NCBI GenBank assembly: GCA_903643055.1
Contig: CAHJWV010000565.1
Location: 1 to 16,620, forward strand
Length of the DNA stretch: 16,620 bases
Source: Burkholderiales bacterium
GTDB taxonomy: Bacteria; Pseudomonadota; Gammaproteobacteria; Burkholderiales; Burkholderiaceae
Direction: 5' to 3'
Part shown: positions 1 through 8,595 of the stretch, piece after piece
How the letters are laid out: every line of letters begins with the position of its first letter
Position numbering within the stretch: the first letter of the stretch is position 1
Made by a program: the position numbers and the translations under genes
Notes under the pieces: generated by a model
What the model saw: the letters and a program-made list of their open reading frames with translations, nothing else
The model's database searches: none
What the model was told of the DNA's origin: nothing

Positions 1-21
1 TACACGACGCTCTTCCGATCT
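1..21 (+). other. Residual Illumina TruSeq read-1 adapter (not genomic)
   Basis: The first 21 bases are identical to the 3' end of the Illumina TruSeq universal (read 1) adapter, ending in GCTCTTCCGATCT. Genuine alr coding sequence begins at base 22, in frame with the rest of that gene. Translating the adapter gives seven residues that do not belong to alanine racemase. This is untrimmed library adapter at a contig end, not a biological sequence. Confidence 0.97.
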
Positions 22-888
22 TGTTTCGAGGCGCGTGACCTGGAGCTGTGCTCGCGCCTGAACCTGTGGCACACCATCCACCATGAGTCGCAGATCGATT
101 GGCTGGCCATCCACAAGACGACCTGGCCACATCAGGTGTTCCTGAAGATGAACAGCGGCATGAACCGGCTCGGCTTCACGCCCGCAGCGTTTCGCCATGC
201 CTGGCGTCGCCTGTCGGGGCTGACGCAGGTCGACGGCATCACGCTGATGACGCACTTGTCGGACGCCGATGGCGATGTCACCACCTCGCGCGGCGTGGCC
301 GATCAGATGGCGGTGTTCGAAGAGACGGTGCATGACTTGCCGGGCGAACGCTCGATCAGCAACAGCGCGTCGACCTTGCGTTTCGCGCCCGAGCGGCCCG
401 AGATGCGCGGCGACTGGGTGCGCCCCGGCATCATGTTGTATGGCTCGTCGCCTAACTATCCATCGAACAGCATCGCCGACTGGGGCCTGCAGCCGGCGAT
501 GAGCTTGCGATCGAAGCTCATCGCCGTGCAGCAATTGCAGCCTGGCCACAGCGTGGGCTATGGCAGCCTCTATCGGGCCGAACGCGAGATGCGCATCGGC
601 GTGGTGGCCTGCGGCTATGGCGATGGCTATCCACGCTCGGCACCGCTGGGAACGCCGGTGCTGGTCGATGGCGTGCGCACGCAACTGGTCGGCCGGGTGT
701 CGATGGACATGATCACCGTTGACCTGACGCCGGTGCCGCAGGCCGAGGTGGGCAGCGAAGTCACGCTGTGGGGCCGTGGGCCGCAAGGCAGCCTGTTGCC
801 GATCGACGAGGTGGCGCAGCCGTCCGGCACCATCGGCTATGAGCTGATGTGCGCTTTGGCCCTGCGCGTGCCGACCTCGGTGGCATGA
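22..888 (+). CDS. alr: Alanine racemase, 5'-truncated
   Basis: PLP-dependent enzyme that interconverts L- and D-alanine, supplying D-Ala for peptidoglycan in the cytoplasm. The visible 288 codons cover the second part of the TIM barrel and the C-terminal beta domain. Family landmarks are the [11 protein letters not shown] stretch (about 148-180), the catalytic-tyrosine segment HSVGYGSLY (Tyr codon 559-561), CGYGDGYPR (about 610-636), [11 protein letters not shown] and the C-terminal GTIGYELMC. About 80 N-terminal residues, including the PLP lysine, lie beyond the contig edge, given a usual length near 360-370. The frame is open from base 22, and the first internal ATG (136) is not the real start. 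The stop overlaps the next start as ATGA, so translation is probably coupled. Sure of the family; Alr versus DadX cannot be decided from this fragment. Confidence 0.95.
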   Translation, partial: CFEARDLELCSRLNLWHTIHHESQIDWLAIHKTTWPHQVFLKMNSGMNRLGFTPAAFRHAWRRLSGLTQVDGITLMTHLSDADGDVTTSRGVADQMAVFEETVHDLPGERSISNSASTLRFAPERPEMRGDWVRPGIMLYGSSPNYPSNSIADWGLQPAMSLRSKLIAVQQLQPGHSVGYGSLYRAEREMRIGVVACGYGDGYPRSAPLGTPVLVDGVRTQLVGRVSMDMITVDLTPVPQAEVGSEVTLWGRGPQGSLLPIDEVAQPSGTIGYELMCALALRVPTSVA

Positions 889-1568
889 GCCTGCGGCGGC
901 TCAACCCGCGCACGCGGCGGCGCTTGCGCCTGCATGGCTGGCTGTTGGTGGGATGGTGCCTGTCGGTCGGCTTGGCGACGAGCTGGCTGCTGCTGCACGG
1001 CATGCACTTGGCTTCGCCAATGGCGCGCTACACGATCAATGCGATCGTGATCTACGGGCTGGGCCTGGTGGTGGGCGTGCGTTGGTGGTTGTCGCACTTC
1101 GCGTCGCTGATCCAGCGCGAGGCGCATCTGGCCGAGCTGGCTTCTGCCGAAGAGAAGGCCTTCGATGTCGAACGCGAAGACAAGGCGAAGAACTCATCCG
1201 ACAGCGACTGGCTTGACGGCATCAGCGAGCTGTTCAGCTTCGACGAAGGCGCCTGGTTGCTGCTGATCCCGGCGCTGGTGTTGCTGGTGTTGATGGGCGC
1301 GTTGTCATGGATGGGTATGTCATCGGCCTTGTTCGCCGATGGCCTGGCCAGCTTGCTCGCCGAAGTGGCGCTGCAGTTCGTGATCGGCACCTTGATCGCA
1401 CGGCGTACCTTGCGCCGTGCGCCTGCGGACCCCGGCGACGCGCTGTTGGGCATCGTCGGTAAGACCTGGTTCGCGGGCGTGTTGCTGGTGGCGGCCAGCG
1501 CCTTGTTCGGCGCGTGGTTGCAGTATTTGCATCCGCAGGCGGTGTCGATCGTCGATCTGTTTCGCTGA
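885..1568 (+). CDS. Unrecognised five-helix inner-membrane protein
   Basis: A 227-residue protein that I do not recognise. The start is the ATG at 885, overlapping the alr stop by four bases; an upstream in-frame start at 849 would lie deep inside alr. The N-terminus is very basic ([14 protein letters not shown]), consistent with a cytoplasmic N-end under the positive-inside rule. Hydrophobic segments lie near residues 17-35, 48-64, 123-144, 152-168 and 191-208. Between the second and third is a charged, probably cytoplasmic stretch rich in Glu, Asp and Lys ([21 protein letters not shown]). No catalytic motif is visible. Coupling to alr and the three-base gap to arfB suggest one transcript, but neither neighbour tells its function. 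Confidence 0.8.
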   Translation: MSLRRLNPRTRRRLRLHGWLLVGWCLSVGLATSWLLLHGMHLASPMARYTINAIVIYGLGLVVGVRWWLSHFASLIQREAHLAELASAEEKAFDVEREDKAKNSSDSDWLDGISELFSFDEGAWLLLIPALVLLVLMGALSWMGMSSALFADGLASLLAEVALQFVIGTLIARRTLRRAPADPGDALLGIVGKTWFAGVLLVAASALFGAWLQYLHPQAVSIVDLFR

Positions 1569-1571
1569 GCC

Positions 1572-1970
1572 ATGGCGCCGATCGTTGACCCGTCCGAGGT
1601 GGAGTTCACCGCCATCCGCGCGCAAGGCGCGGGCGGGCAAAACGTCAACAAGGTGTCGAGTGCGGTGCACCTGCGCTTCGACATCCGCGCGTCGTCGCTG
1701 CCCGAGCCCGTCAAAGAGCGGCTCTTAGCGATGTCCGATCAGCGCATCACCGGCGAAGGTGTGGTCGTCATCAAGGCGCAAACCTCACGCAGCCAGGACA
1801 TGAATCGGCAAGACGCCTTGCAACGCCTGCAAGACCTGGTCGACAGCGCAGCCGCCGTCCAGCGCGCGCGCAAGGCCACGCGGCCGACGATGGGCTCGAA
1901 GCGGCGCCGGCTCGAAGGCAAGAGCCAGCGCAGCGGCTTGAAGGCCTCGCGCGGCAAGGTGCACGAATAG
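1572..1970 (+). CDS. arfB: Peptidyl-tRNA hydrolase ArfB (YaeJ), ribosome rescue
   Basis: A codon-independent release factor homologue that frees ribosomes stalled on mRNAs lacking a stop codon by hydrolysing the peptidyl-tRNA in the P site. The 132-residue length is near the usual ~140. The GGQ catalytic motif is at residues 21-23 within RAQGAGGQNVNKVSSAV. The protein ends in a basic tail (KRRRLEGKSQRSGLKASRGK), which in this family enters the empty mRNA channel. It has no codon-recognition domain, which separates it from RF1 and RF2. The ATG lies three bases after the previous stop and has no clear Shine-Dalgarno site, so it probably depends on translation from upstream. Confidence 0.93.
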   Translation: MAPIVDPSEVEFTAIRAQGAGGQNVNKVSSAVHLRFDIRASSLPEPVKERLLAMSDQRITGEGVVVIKAQTSRSQDMNRQDALQRLQDLVDSAAAVQRARKATRPTMGSKRRRLEGKSQRSGLKASRGKVHE

Positions 1971-1996
1971 GCCGGTCGCGATCGATCTGTGTTGCC

Positions 1997-2018
1997 AAAA
2001 GCTTTGCTGCCGCAAAGC
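1997..2018 (-). terminator. Intrinsic terminator of the lysE-methyltransferase unit
   Basis: A perfect 7-bp stem, GCTTTGC/GCAAAGC (2001-2007 and 2012-2018), with a four-base loop. Read on the minus strand the hairpin is followed by TTTT (2000-1997), as expected of a rho-independent terminator, 18 bases after the methyltransferase stop. On the plus strand no T-run follows, so it would stop transcription coming from arfB only poorly. Confidence 0.6.
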
Positions 2019-2035
2019 CTGGCGATGTCCCGTGA

Positions 2036-2791
2036 TCAGGCCCTTGCAGCCGGCAATGGTTTGACCGCCACCAGATTGATCAGCGTTTCTTCACGCACCG
2101 CGCGGGGCTTGACGCGCAGCAGCCGCTCGATCAGCCCCAGGTCTTCGCGGCTCCACCAGAGGTAAGGATGGGAGATCGACGCGGGCGCGACATCGAAGCC
2201 GGCGCTGCGGACCAGCGCCAGGTATTCCGGCGCCGTCTTTTGCACTTCCATCGGGTGACGAAACAGCAGCCGAATGATCCACGAGTGGATGTAACGCTTG
2301 GTCGATTCGGCAAACAGCATCACGCCGCCGGGCTTGAGCACGCGGTAGAAGTCGGCGATGGCGGCTTCCTGCTCGATCAGGTGATGAAAGGTCTGGTGGC
2401 AGAACAGCAGGTCGACGCTGTGATCGGCCAGGTTCAGCGCCGAGCTCGAGCACTGCAGCAGTTCGGCGTGAATGCCGGCCTGTGCCGCTTCGCGCGCCGA
2501 AGCCGCCAGCATCTCGGGATCGATGTCGACGCCGATCAGGCGCTGCGGCGCAAAGCGCTGCTGCAGCTTCGGCAGCGAGCGGCCCCAGCCGCAGCCCACA
2601 TCCACCACCACCGGATAGCTGCTGCGGCGCTCGGGAATCAGCCGCTCCAGATCGACCAGCGCGCGCTCGAGCACGTGTGTCGTCCAGGTGGGTGTGCGCA
2701 AAAACCAGAGGCCGAAGGCGGTCTCCGGCACGTGATCGGGCAAAGGCGCATCGCCTGCCGACGCGGCGGCGGCTGGGAAGAGGTGGGTCAC
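2036..2791 (-). CDS. Class I SAM-dependent methyltransferase
   Basis: Transfers a methyl group from S-adenosylmethionine to an unknown acceptor. With the GTG start at 2791 it is 251 residues. SAM-binding motif I VVDVGCGWG is at about 62-70, the acidic GVDIDPEM loop at about 87-94, then the CHQTFHHL region and YRVLKPGGVMLFAE, as in the UbiE/Methyltransf_11 group. The C-terminal part is lineage-specific. The start is uncertain: the frame stays open to a TTG at 2902 inside lysE, but residues added before GTG are low-quality and unlike the family. No clear Shine-Dalgarno site precedes either start. The gene follows lysE on the same strand, 70 bases downstream, and probably shares its transcript. 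The substrate cannot be inferred. Confidence 0.85.
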   Translation of the reverse strand: MTHLFPAAAASAGDAPLPDHVPETAFGLWFLRTPTWTTHVLERALVDLERLIPERRSSYPVVVDVGCGWGRSLPKLQQRFAPQRLIGVDIDPEMLAASAREAAQAGIHAELLQCSSSALNLADHSVDLLFCHQTFHHLIEQEAAIADFYRVLKPGGVMLFAESTKRYIHSWIIRLLFRHPMEVQKTAPEYLALVRSAGFDVAPASISHPYLWWSREDLGLIERLLRVKPRAVREETLINLVAVKPLPAARA

Positions 2792-2861
2792 GGCGAAGAT
2801 CGGTAGTCGGCCATCGATTCGGCCATCACCGAATGGTACCCAACGCCGCGTTGAATGAGGG

Positions 2862-3488
2862 TTAGGTGCGCTTGAACATCGCCAGCAGGCTGCCGGCCGC
2901 AACGAACAAGCCGCCGAACGTTCGGTTCATCACCCTGATCTGCTTGGGCGATTTCAGCAGCCGCAGCACGCGCGAGGCGAGGGCGGTATAGCCGGCCATC
3001 ACCACGAGGTCGGTGAAGCCCAGCGTGGCGCCGATGACCGCGTATTGCGGTGCAAGCGCTTGGTGAAGATCAAGGAACTGCGGCACCACGGCCAGCAGAA
3101 ACACCGTGCCCTTCGGGTTGACGGCGTTGAGCATCCACCCGCGCAGCACCAGCAAGCGGCGTGGCACGACCGCCTGCCCGTCGCTCTCGGCCACCATGGG
3201 CACGGCCGGTGCGCGCCACTGCTTGATGCCCAGCCAGACGAGGTAAGCCACGCCCAGCCATTTGACGATGGCAAAGCCGATGCTGGAGGTCGCGATCAGC
3301 GCCCCCAGCCCGAGCCCGACGACGATGACCTGCGTCCAGATGCCCAGCACCAGACCAAAGGTCGTGAAGTAGCCGCGCGCAAAGCCATGGTTCAGCCCCG
3401 AACTCATCGCCGCCACCGCGCCGGCGCCAGGCGACAGGCTGATGGCCCATGAAGCCGCAAAGAAGGGAAGCCAGATGTGAAGTTCCAT
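2862..3488 (-). CDS. LysE/RhtB-family amino-acid exporter
   Basis: An inner-membrane exporter of amino acids or related metabolites. It has 208 residues, the usual size, with about six hydrophobic segments. The N-terminal signature is visible as SPGAGAVAAMSSGLNHG, followed by a Gly-rich helix (RGYFTTFGLVLG), and the family motif NPKGTVFLLAVVPQFL is mid-protein. The ATG at 3488 is preceded on its own strand by AGGA with an 8-base spacer, which supports this start. It is divergent from radA across a 189-base gap and lies upstream of the methyltransferase. Substrate specificity (Lys/Arg, Thr, homoserine lactone or other) cannot be read from sequence. Confidence 0.9.
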   Translation of the reverse strand: MELHIWLPFFAASWAISLSPGAGAVAAMSSGLNHGFARGYFTTFGLVLGIWTQVIVVGLGLGALIATSSIGFAIVKWLGVAYLVWLGIKQWRAPAVPMVAESDGQAVVPRRLLVLRGWMLNAVNPKGTVFLLAVVPQFLDLHQALAPQYAVIGATLGFTDLVVMAGYTALASRVLRLLKSPKQIRVMNRTFGGLFVAAGSLLAMFKRT

Positions 3489-3677
3489 GACGCGTTTCCT
3501 GAGCGGGCCGAGGGGCCCAGGCCTTCATTGCAAAGCGGTGGGCGGCGGCATCGCCATCGTTCGTTTTTGAGCCACATGCCACATGCCATCAGGCATCACA
3601 ACAAGCGAAAGGCTGTCGGCACGAGGCCTCGACTTTACCGGGGCTTTGGGTTCAGGGGCTGCCGCTACAGTCAGCGT
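3489..3677. other. Divergent intergenic region between lysE and radA
   Basis: This 189-base region must hold both promoters. On the minus side a Shine-Dalgarno AGGA (3500-3497) serves lysE. Near 3571-3596 there is a doubled GCCACAT and an inverted repeat ATGCC-N4-GGCAT (3583-3587 and 3592-3596), a possible but unproven operator. The plus-strand frame in phase with radA has no stop through the whole region, which invites an over-long radA start, but its translation is Arg/His-rich and not RadA-like. Confidence 0.5.
3666..3671 (+). promoter_or_regulatory. Candidate -10 element TACAGT for radA
   Basis: TACAGT (four of six matches to TATAAT) ends six bases before the GTG start at 3678. Transcription would begin at about the start codon itself, giving a leaderless mRNA. 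There is no Shine-Dalgarno site before the GTG, which fits. No good -35 was found. Confidence 0.35.
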
Positions 3678-5033
3678 GTGAGCAAACCCAAAACCCTTTA
3701 CATCTGCACCGAGTGCGGTGGCACCAGCCCAAAGTGGCTGGGCAAGTGCCCGAGTTGTGGCGCGTGGAACACCTTGATCGAATCGGTTGCGGAGGCGCCG
3801 GCCAAGAACCGTTATCAATCGCTGGCGGCGGCGCAGCCGGTGGCCACGCTGAGCGAGATCGAGGCGTCGGACGTCGAGCGCCAGCCGACCGGGCAGGACG
3901 AACTCGATCGCGTGCTCGGCGGTGGGCTGGTGGCTGGCGGCGTGGTGTTGATCGGCGGCGATCCGGGCATCGGCAAGTCGACCTTGCTGCTGCAGGCGCT
4001 CGATTCGTTGTCGCGTGTGGTGCGCACCTTGTATGTGACGGGTGAAGAGTCGGGCGCGCAGGTGGCTTTGCGTTCGCGCCGGCTCGGGCTCGATGGCTCG
4101 CAGGTGCGGGTGATCGCCGAGATCCAGCTGGAGAAAATCGCCGCAACGATCGACGCCGAGCAGCCGGCGGTGTGCGTGATCGACTCGATCCAGACGATGT
4201 ACAGCGACCAGCTGACCTCGGCGCCGGGCTCGGTAGCGCAGGTGCGCGAATGTGCGGCGCAGCTGACGCGCATTGCCAAGAGCAGCGGCACCGCGATCAT
4301 TCTGGTTGGTCATGTGACCAAGGAAGGCGCGCTGGCCGGGCCGCGCGTGCTGGAGCACATCGTCGACACCGTGCTGTATTTCGAGGGCGACACGCATTCG
4401 AGCTTTCGCCTGGTGCGTGCGATCAAGAACCGCTTCGGCGCGGTCAATGAGATCGGCGTGTTTGCGATGACCGAGAGGGGCCTGAAGGGTGTCGCGAACC
4501 CGAGTGCGATCTTCCTGTCGACGCATGGCGAACCGGTGCCGGGCTCGTGCGTGCTGGTCACGCTGGAAGGCACGCGGCCGATGCTGGTGGAGATCCAAGC
4601 GCTGGTCGATTCCGGCGGGCCCAGCCCGCGCCGCTTGAGCGTGGGCCTGGACCGCGATCGCCTGGCGATGATGCTGGCGGTGATGCATCGCCATGCCGGC
4701 ATCGCCTGCATGGATCAGGACGTGTTCGTCAACGCGGTCGGTGGCGTGCGCATCAGCGAGCCGGCGGCCGACCTGGCGGTGATGCTGGCAATCCAGAGTT
4801 CGCTGCGCGGGCGGGCCTTGCCGCGCGGCTTCATCGCGTTCGGCGAAGTCGGCCTGGCCGGTGAAGTGCGGCCGGCGCCGCGTGGGCAAGAGCGCTTGAA
4901 GGAGGCGGCGAAACTCGGCTTCAGCGTGGCGCTGGTGCCGAAGGCCAATGCACCGAAGAAGCCGATCGAAGGCTTGACGATTCACGTGGTCGAGCGCATC
5001 GAGCAGGCAATCGACCTGGCGCGCAGCTTGTAG
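3678..5033 (+). CDS. radA: DNA repair protein RadA (RecA-like ATPase with Lon-like domain)
   Basis: Processes recombination intermediates, promoting branch migration and D-loop extension in RecA-dependent repair. With the GTG start it is 451 residues, the usual length. Domains in order: a C4 zinc finger with Cys10, Cys13, Cys24 and Cys27; a RecA-like ATPase with Walker A GDPGIGKS (about 94-101) and Walker B in VCVIDSIQ; the RadA-specific KNRFG motif at 250-254; and a C-terminal Lon-protease-like domain (about 295-451) lacking proteolytic function in this family. Starting at GTG 3678 puts VSKPKTLYICTECG at the N-terminus, as in the family. A longer in-frame start at 3477 exists but adds 67 unrelated residues. 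A metallophosphoesterase follows after 12 bases. Confidence 0.97.
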   Translation: MSKPKTLYICTECGGTSPKWLGKCPSCGAWNTLIESVAEAPAKNRYQSLAAAQPVATLSEIEASDVERQPTGQDELDRVLGGGLVAGGVVLIGGDPGIGKSTLLLQALDSLSRVVRTLYVTGEESGAQVALRSRRLGLDGSQVRVIAEIQLEKIAATIDAEQPAVCVIDSIQTMYSDQLTSAPGSVAQVRECAAQLTRIAKSSGTAIILVGHVTKEGALAGPRVLEHIVDTVLYFEGDTHSSFRLVRAIKNRFGAVNEIGVFAMTERGLKGVANPSAIFLSTHGEPVPGSCVLVTLEGTRPMLVEIQALVDSGGPSPRRLSVGLDRDRLAMMLAVMHRHAGIACMDQDVFVNAVGGVRISEPAADLAVMLAIQSSLRGRALPRGFIAFGEVGLAGEVRPAPRGQERLKEAAKLGFSVALVPKANAPKKPIEGLTIHVVERIEQAIDLARSL

Positions 5034-5045
5034 ACCGGCATCACG

Positions 5046-5810
5046 ATGAAGCTTGCGGCGATCAGCGATGTGCATGGCAACCTGCCGGCGCTCAACGCGG
5101 TGCTCGCCGATATCGCGATGGCAGGTGTCGATCTGACGGTGAACCTGGGCGACATCGTCTCCGGCCCGTTGTGGCCGGCCGAGACGGCCGATCGTTTGAT
5201 GGCGCTTGCCTTGCCGACCCTGGCCGGCAACCACGAGCGGCAGTTGTTGACACAGTCGCTGGTGCAGATGAGCGCGGCGGACCGCCATGCGGCGCAGCAA
5301 CTCAATGATCGGCAGCGGGCTTGGCTGGCGTCGCTGCCGGACCACTTGCGCTGGAGCGATGAGCTGCTGCTGTGTCACGGCACGCCGCAAAGCGATCTGC
5401 AGTATTTGCTGGAGACGGTGACCGATGACGCCCCGATCAGTGCCGGCGTACGCGCGGCCACGTCCGCAGAAGTGAGCGAGCGGCTGGGCGATGCGATGCG
5501 CGGTGTGCCGCATGCGATGGTTCTGTGCGGGCACACGCACGTGCCGCGCAGTCTGCGTTTGGCGGACGGGCGTCAGGTCGTCAACCCTGGCAGCGTCGGG
5601 TTGCCGGCCTATGACGACAGCCATCCGCACCCGCATCGGATCGAGAACGGAGCGCCGCAGGCGCGTTATGCCTTGCTGACACGCGACGCCGAAGGCTGGC
5701 ACATCGAATGGCGGCGCGTCGCCTATGACTTCGAAGCAGCCGCCGTGCAGGCCGAGCGGCAGGGCCGGCCGGATTGGGCGCGGGCCTTGCGCACTGGGCG
5801 AGTGGCCTGA
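5046..5810 (+). CDS. YfcE-like metallophosphoesterase
   Basis: A calcineurin-like dimetal phosphodiesterase of 254 residues. The metal-ligand motifs are complete and in order: SDVHGN (Asp8, His10), NLGDIVSG (Asp36), AGNHE (Asn62, His63), LCHG (His111) and CGHTH (His163, His165), followed by NPGSVGLP. This matches the YfcE/MJ0936 group, whose members cleave model phosphodiesters; the physiological substrate is usually unknown. The ATG lies 12 bases after the radA stop with no convincing Shine-Dalgarno site, so co-transcription with radA is likely. A role in DNA repair should not be assumed from position alone. Confidence 0.9.
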   Translation: MKLAAISDVHGNLPALNAVLADIAMAGVDLTVNLGDIVSGPLWPAETADRLMALALPTLAGNHERQLLTQSLVQMSAADRHAAQQLNDRQRAWLASLPDHLRWSDELLLCHGTPQSDLQYLLETVTDDAPISAGVRAATSAEVSERLGDAMRGVPHAMVLCGHTHVPRSLRLADGRQVVNPGSVGLPAYDDSHPHPHRIENGAPQARYALLTRDAEGWHIEWRRVAYDFEAAAVQAERQGRPDWARALRTGRVA

Positions 5811-5963
5811 GCAGACGGATCGGATGGAGTCGCTGCGCCGTGAGGCGCTGGCGCTCGGCGCGTGGCCAATCCAGGGCTCGTTCATGAGTGAAGGCCTCGC
5901 CCCGAATTCGATGACGAGAACGCGACTCCCGTCACCACATACCCCCTCACACGTCAAATGGGA

Positions 5964-5982
5964 GATAAGAGTTATTATCATT
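5964..5982. promoter_or_regulatory. Probable Fur box overlapping the feo promoter
   Basis: GATAAGAGTTATTATCATT matches the 19-bp Fur consensus GATAATGATAATCATTATC at 12 positions when aligned end to end. It lies in a markedly AT-rich patch 25 bases before feoA and contains TATTAT (5973-5978), a good -10 candidate. Fur bound with Fe2+ would block this promoter and release it in iron starvation, as is known for feo operons. Assigned from sequence and context only. Confidence 0.65.
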
Positions 5983-6007
5983 CGCAACTCGCCGGACTTG
6001 ATTGCGC

Positions 6008-6258
6008 ATGATGTCTTCTCCCCGTCTATCCGATTTGCCGAACGGCGCCCGAGGCACCGTCATTGCCGTCAGCCCTGGTTCCACCCAGGCCGATGGGCAA
6101 TTGCTACGCCGTCTGGGCGAGCTGGGCTTTTTGCCGGGCGAGCCGGTGCATGTGCTGCGGCGCGGGCCGGGTGGGCGCGAGCCGCTGGCGGTGCAGATCG
6201 GTGAAACCATGCTGGCACTGCGCAAGCTGGAAGCGCAATGCGTCGAGGTGTCGGTGCC

Positions 6259-6262
<4 letters not shown>
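6008..6262 (+). CDS. feoA: Ferrous iron transport protein A
   Basis: A small cytoplasmic SH3-like protein required with FeoB for Fe2+ import. It has 84 residues, the usual size. The fold is indicated by LSDLPNGARGTVIAV near the N-terminus, the conserved LLRRLGELGFLPGEPVHVLRR core and the closing strand EPLAVQIGETMLALRKLEA. Two ATGs stand together at 6008 and 6011 and either could be used; a TTG at 6002 is less likely. No strong Shine-Dalgarno site is visible. The stop overlaps the feoB start as ATGA, so the two are translationally coupled. Confidence 0.93.
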
Positions 6263-8118
<1,856 letters not shown>

Positions 8119-8139
8119 CCTGAAAGAAAGAGGCCGAAG

Positions 8140-8412
8140 ATGCAAAACCTGCTGGTGGGTCTGATCGTCGCGAGTTGCTGCGCTTATGCCGTGTGGGCGC
8201 TGATGCCAGGCGTGATGCGCCGCGGCCTGGCCGCGCGACTGCTCCACTGGCCGTTGCCCGAGCCATTCGCGAAGCCGCTGCGACGCGCCGCCAAAGGGGG
8301 CGGCAGCTGCAACTGCGATGGCTGCGACGGCGCCAAGCCGCCCGCCGGCGGCCCAGGCCAGCCGCAACCGATCCGTATCCACCGCGCGCCCAAGACCGAG
8401 CGCAAGGCCTGA
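8140..8412 (+). CDS. Small membrane-anchored Cys-motif protein in the FeoC position
   Basis: A 90-residue protein third in the feo operon, 21 bases after feoB, with a good Shine-Dalgarno AGAGG six bases before the ATG. Residues 4-22 form one hydrophobic helix containing a Cys-Cys pair (13-14). A basic linker follows, then a glycine-rich CNCDGC cluster (Cys57, Cys59, Cys62) and a Pro-rich, charged tail. It resembles the small cysteine-bearing proteins, annotated elsewhere as DUF6587 or FeoC-like, found after feoAB in beta- and gammaproteobacteria; that assignment is from memory. The classical FeoC winged-helix domain is not visible. A role in metal sensing, or in stabilising or gating FeoB, is inferred from operon position only. 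Confidence 0.8.
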   Translation: MQNLLVGLIVASCCAYAVWALMPGVMRRGLAARLLHWPLPEPFAKPLRRAAKGGGSCNCDGCDGAKPPAGGPGQPQPIRIHRAPKTERKA

Positions 8413-8471
8413 ACACCAAGCTTCAAGACTCGGTCCGCGCAGCTCTTATCGCTAAGCCTGTATCGCGCGTT

Positions 8472-8499
8472 CAGTAACCGCACGACCCCGTGTTTACTG
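8472..8499. repeat. Imperfect inverted repeat downstream of the feo operon
   Basis: Outer arms CAGTAA and TTACTG enclose a smaller CACG-ACCC-CGTG stem. No T-run follows on the plus strand, so it is a poor terminator. It could be an operator for the lipoprotein gene or the first of three hairpins in its leader. Confidence 0.35.
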
Positions 8500-8518
8500 G
8501 GGATGTGAGTGGGCCGCG

Positions 8519-8557
8519 GGCGGCAGAATGCCGCCGGCTGTGGCGGGAGCCACAGCC
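8519..8557 (+). repeat. Two perfect hairpins back to back in the leader of the lipoprotein gene
   Basis: The first hairpin is GGCGGCA-GAA-TGCCGCC (8519-8535, 7 bp). The second follows with no gap: GGCTGTGGC-GGGA-GCCACAGCC (8536-8557, 9 bp). After them comes an A-rich single-stranded stretch (AAAAATATCAAACAA) and then the ribosome binding site. Neither hairpin has a T-run in either direction, so they are not ordinary terminators. They are better read as 5' leader structure that could protect the mRNA or control translation. Confidence 0.6.
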
Positions 8558-8583
8558 AAAAATATCAAACAAGCGGGTTTGGC

Positions 8584-8588
8584 GAGGG
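8584..8588 (+). promoter_or_regulatory. Ribosome binding site GAGGG that decides the lipoprotein start
   Basis: GAGGG lies seven bases before the ATG at 8596 but only one base before the ATG at 8590. The spacing therefore favours 8596, which also gives the better signal peptide. Confidence 0.6.
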
Positions 8589-8595
8589 AATGAAC

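Noticed and set aside
2168..2806. 212-codon plus-strand open frame opposite the methyltransferase
   Set aside because: The methyltransferase on the minus strand shows SAM motifs in order; the plus frame shows none.
5046..5810. Idea that radA and the phosphoesterase form a dedicated repair nuclease pair
   Set aside because: The phosphoesterase has the YfcE-type layout rather than that of the SbcD/Mre11 nucleases and no partner such as SbcC is present; adjacency alone does not support it.
3525..5987. 820-codon open frame on the minus strand across radA and the phosphoesterase
   Set aside because: It is fully antisense to two genes with complete family motifs, its translation is dominated by Arg, His, Gln and Ala, and long antisense frames are expected in GC-rich DNA with strong third-position bias.
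5725..6204. 159-codon plus frame bridging the phosphoesterase end, the feo promoter and feoA
   Set aside because: It overlaps two real genes in another frame and runs through the Fur box and promoter; its middle part looks weakly protein-like but there is no domain or ribosome binding site.
8519..8557. Tandem hairpins as a feo operon terminator
   Set aside because: They are over 100 bases beyond the last feo gene and no T-run follows in either direction; leader structure of the next gene is the simpler reading.
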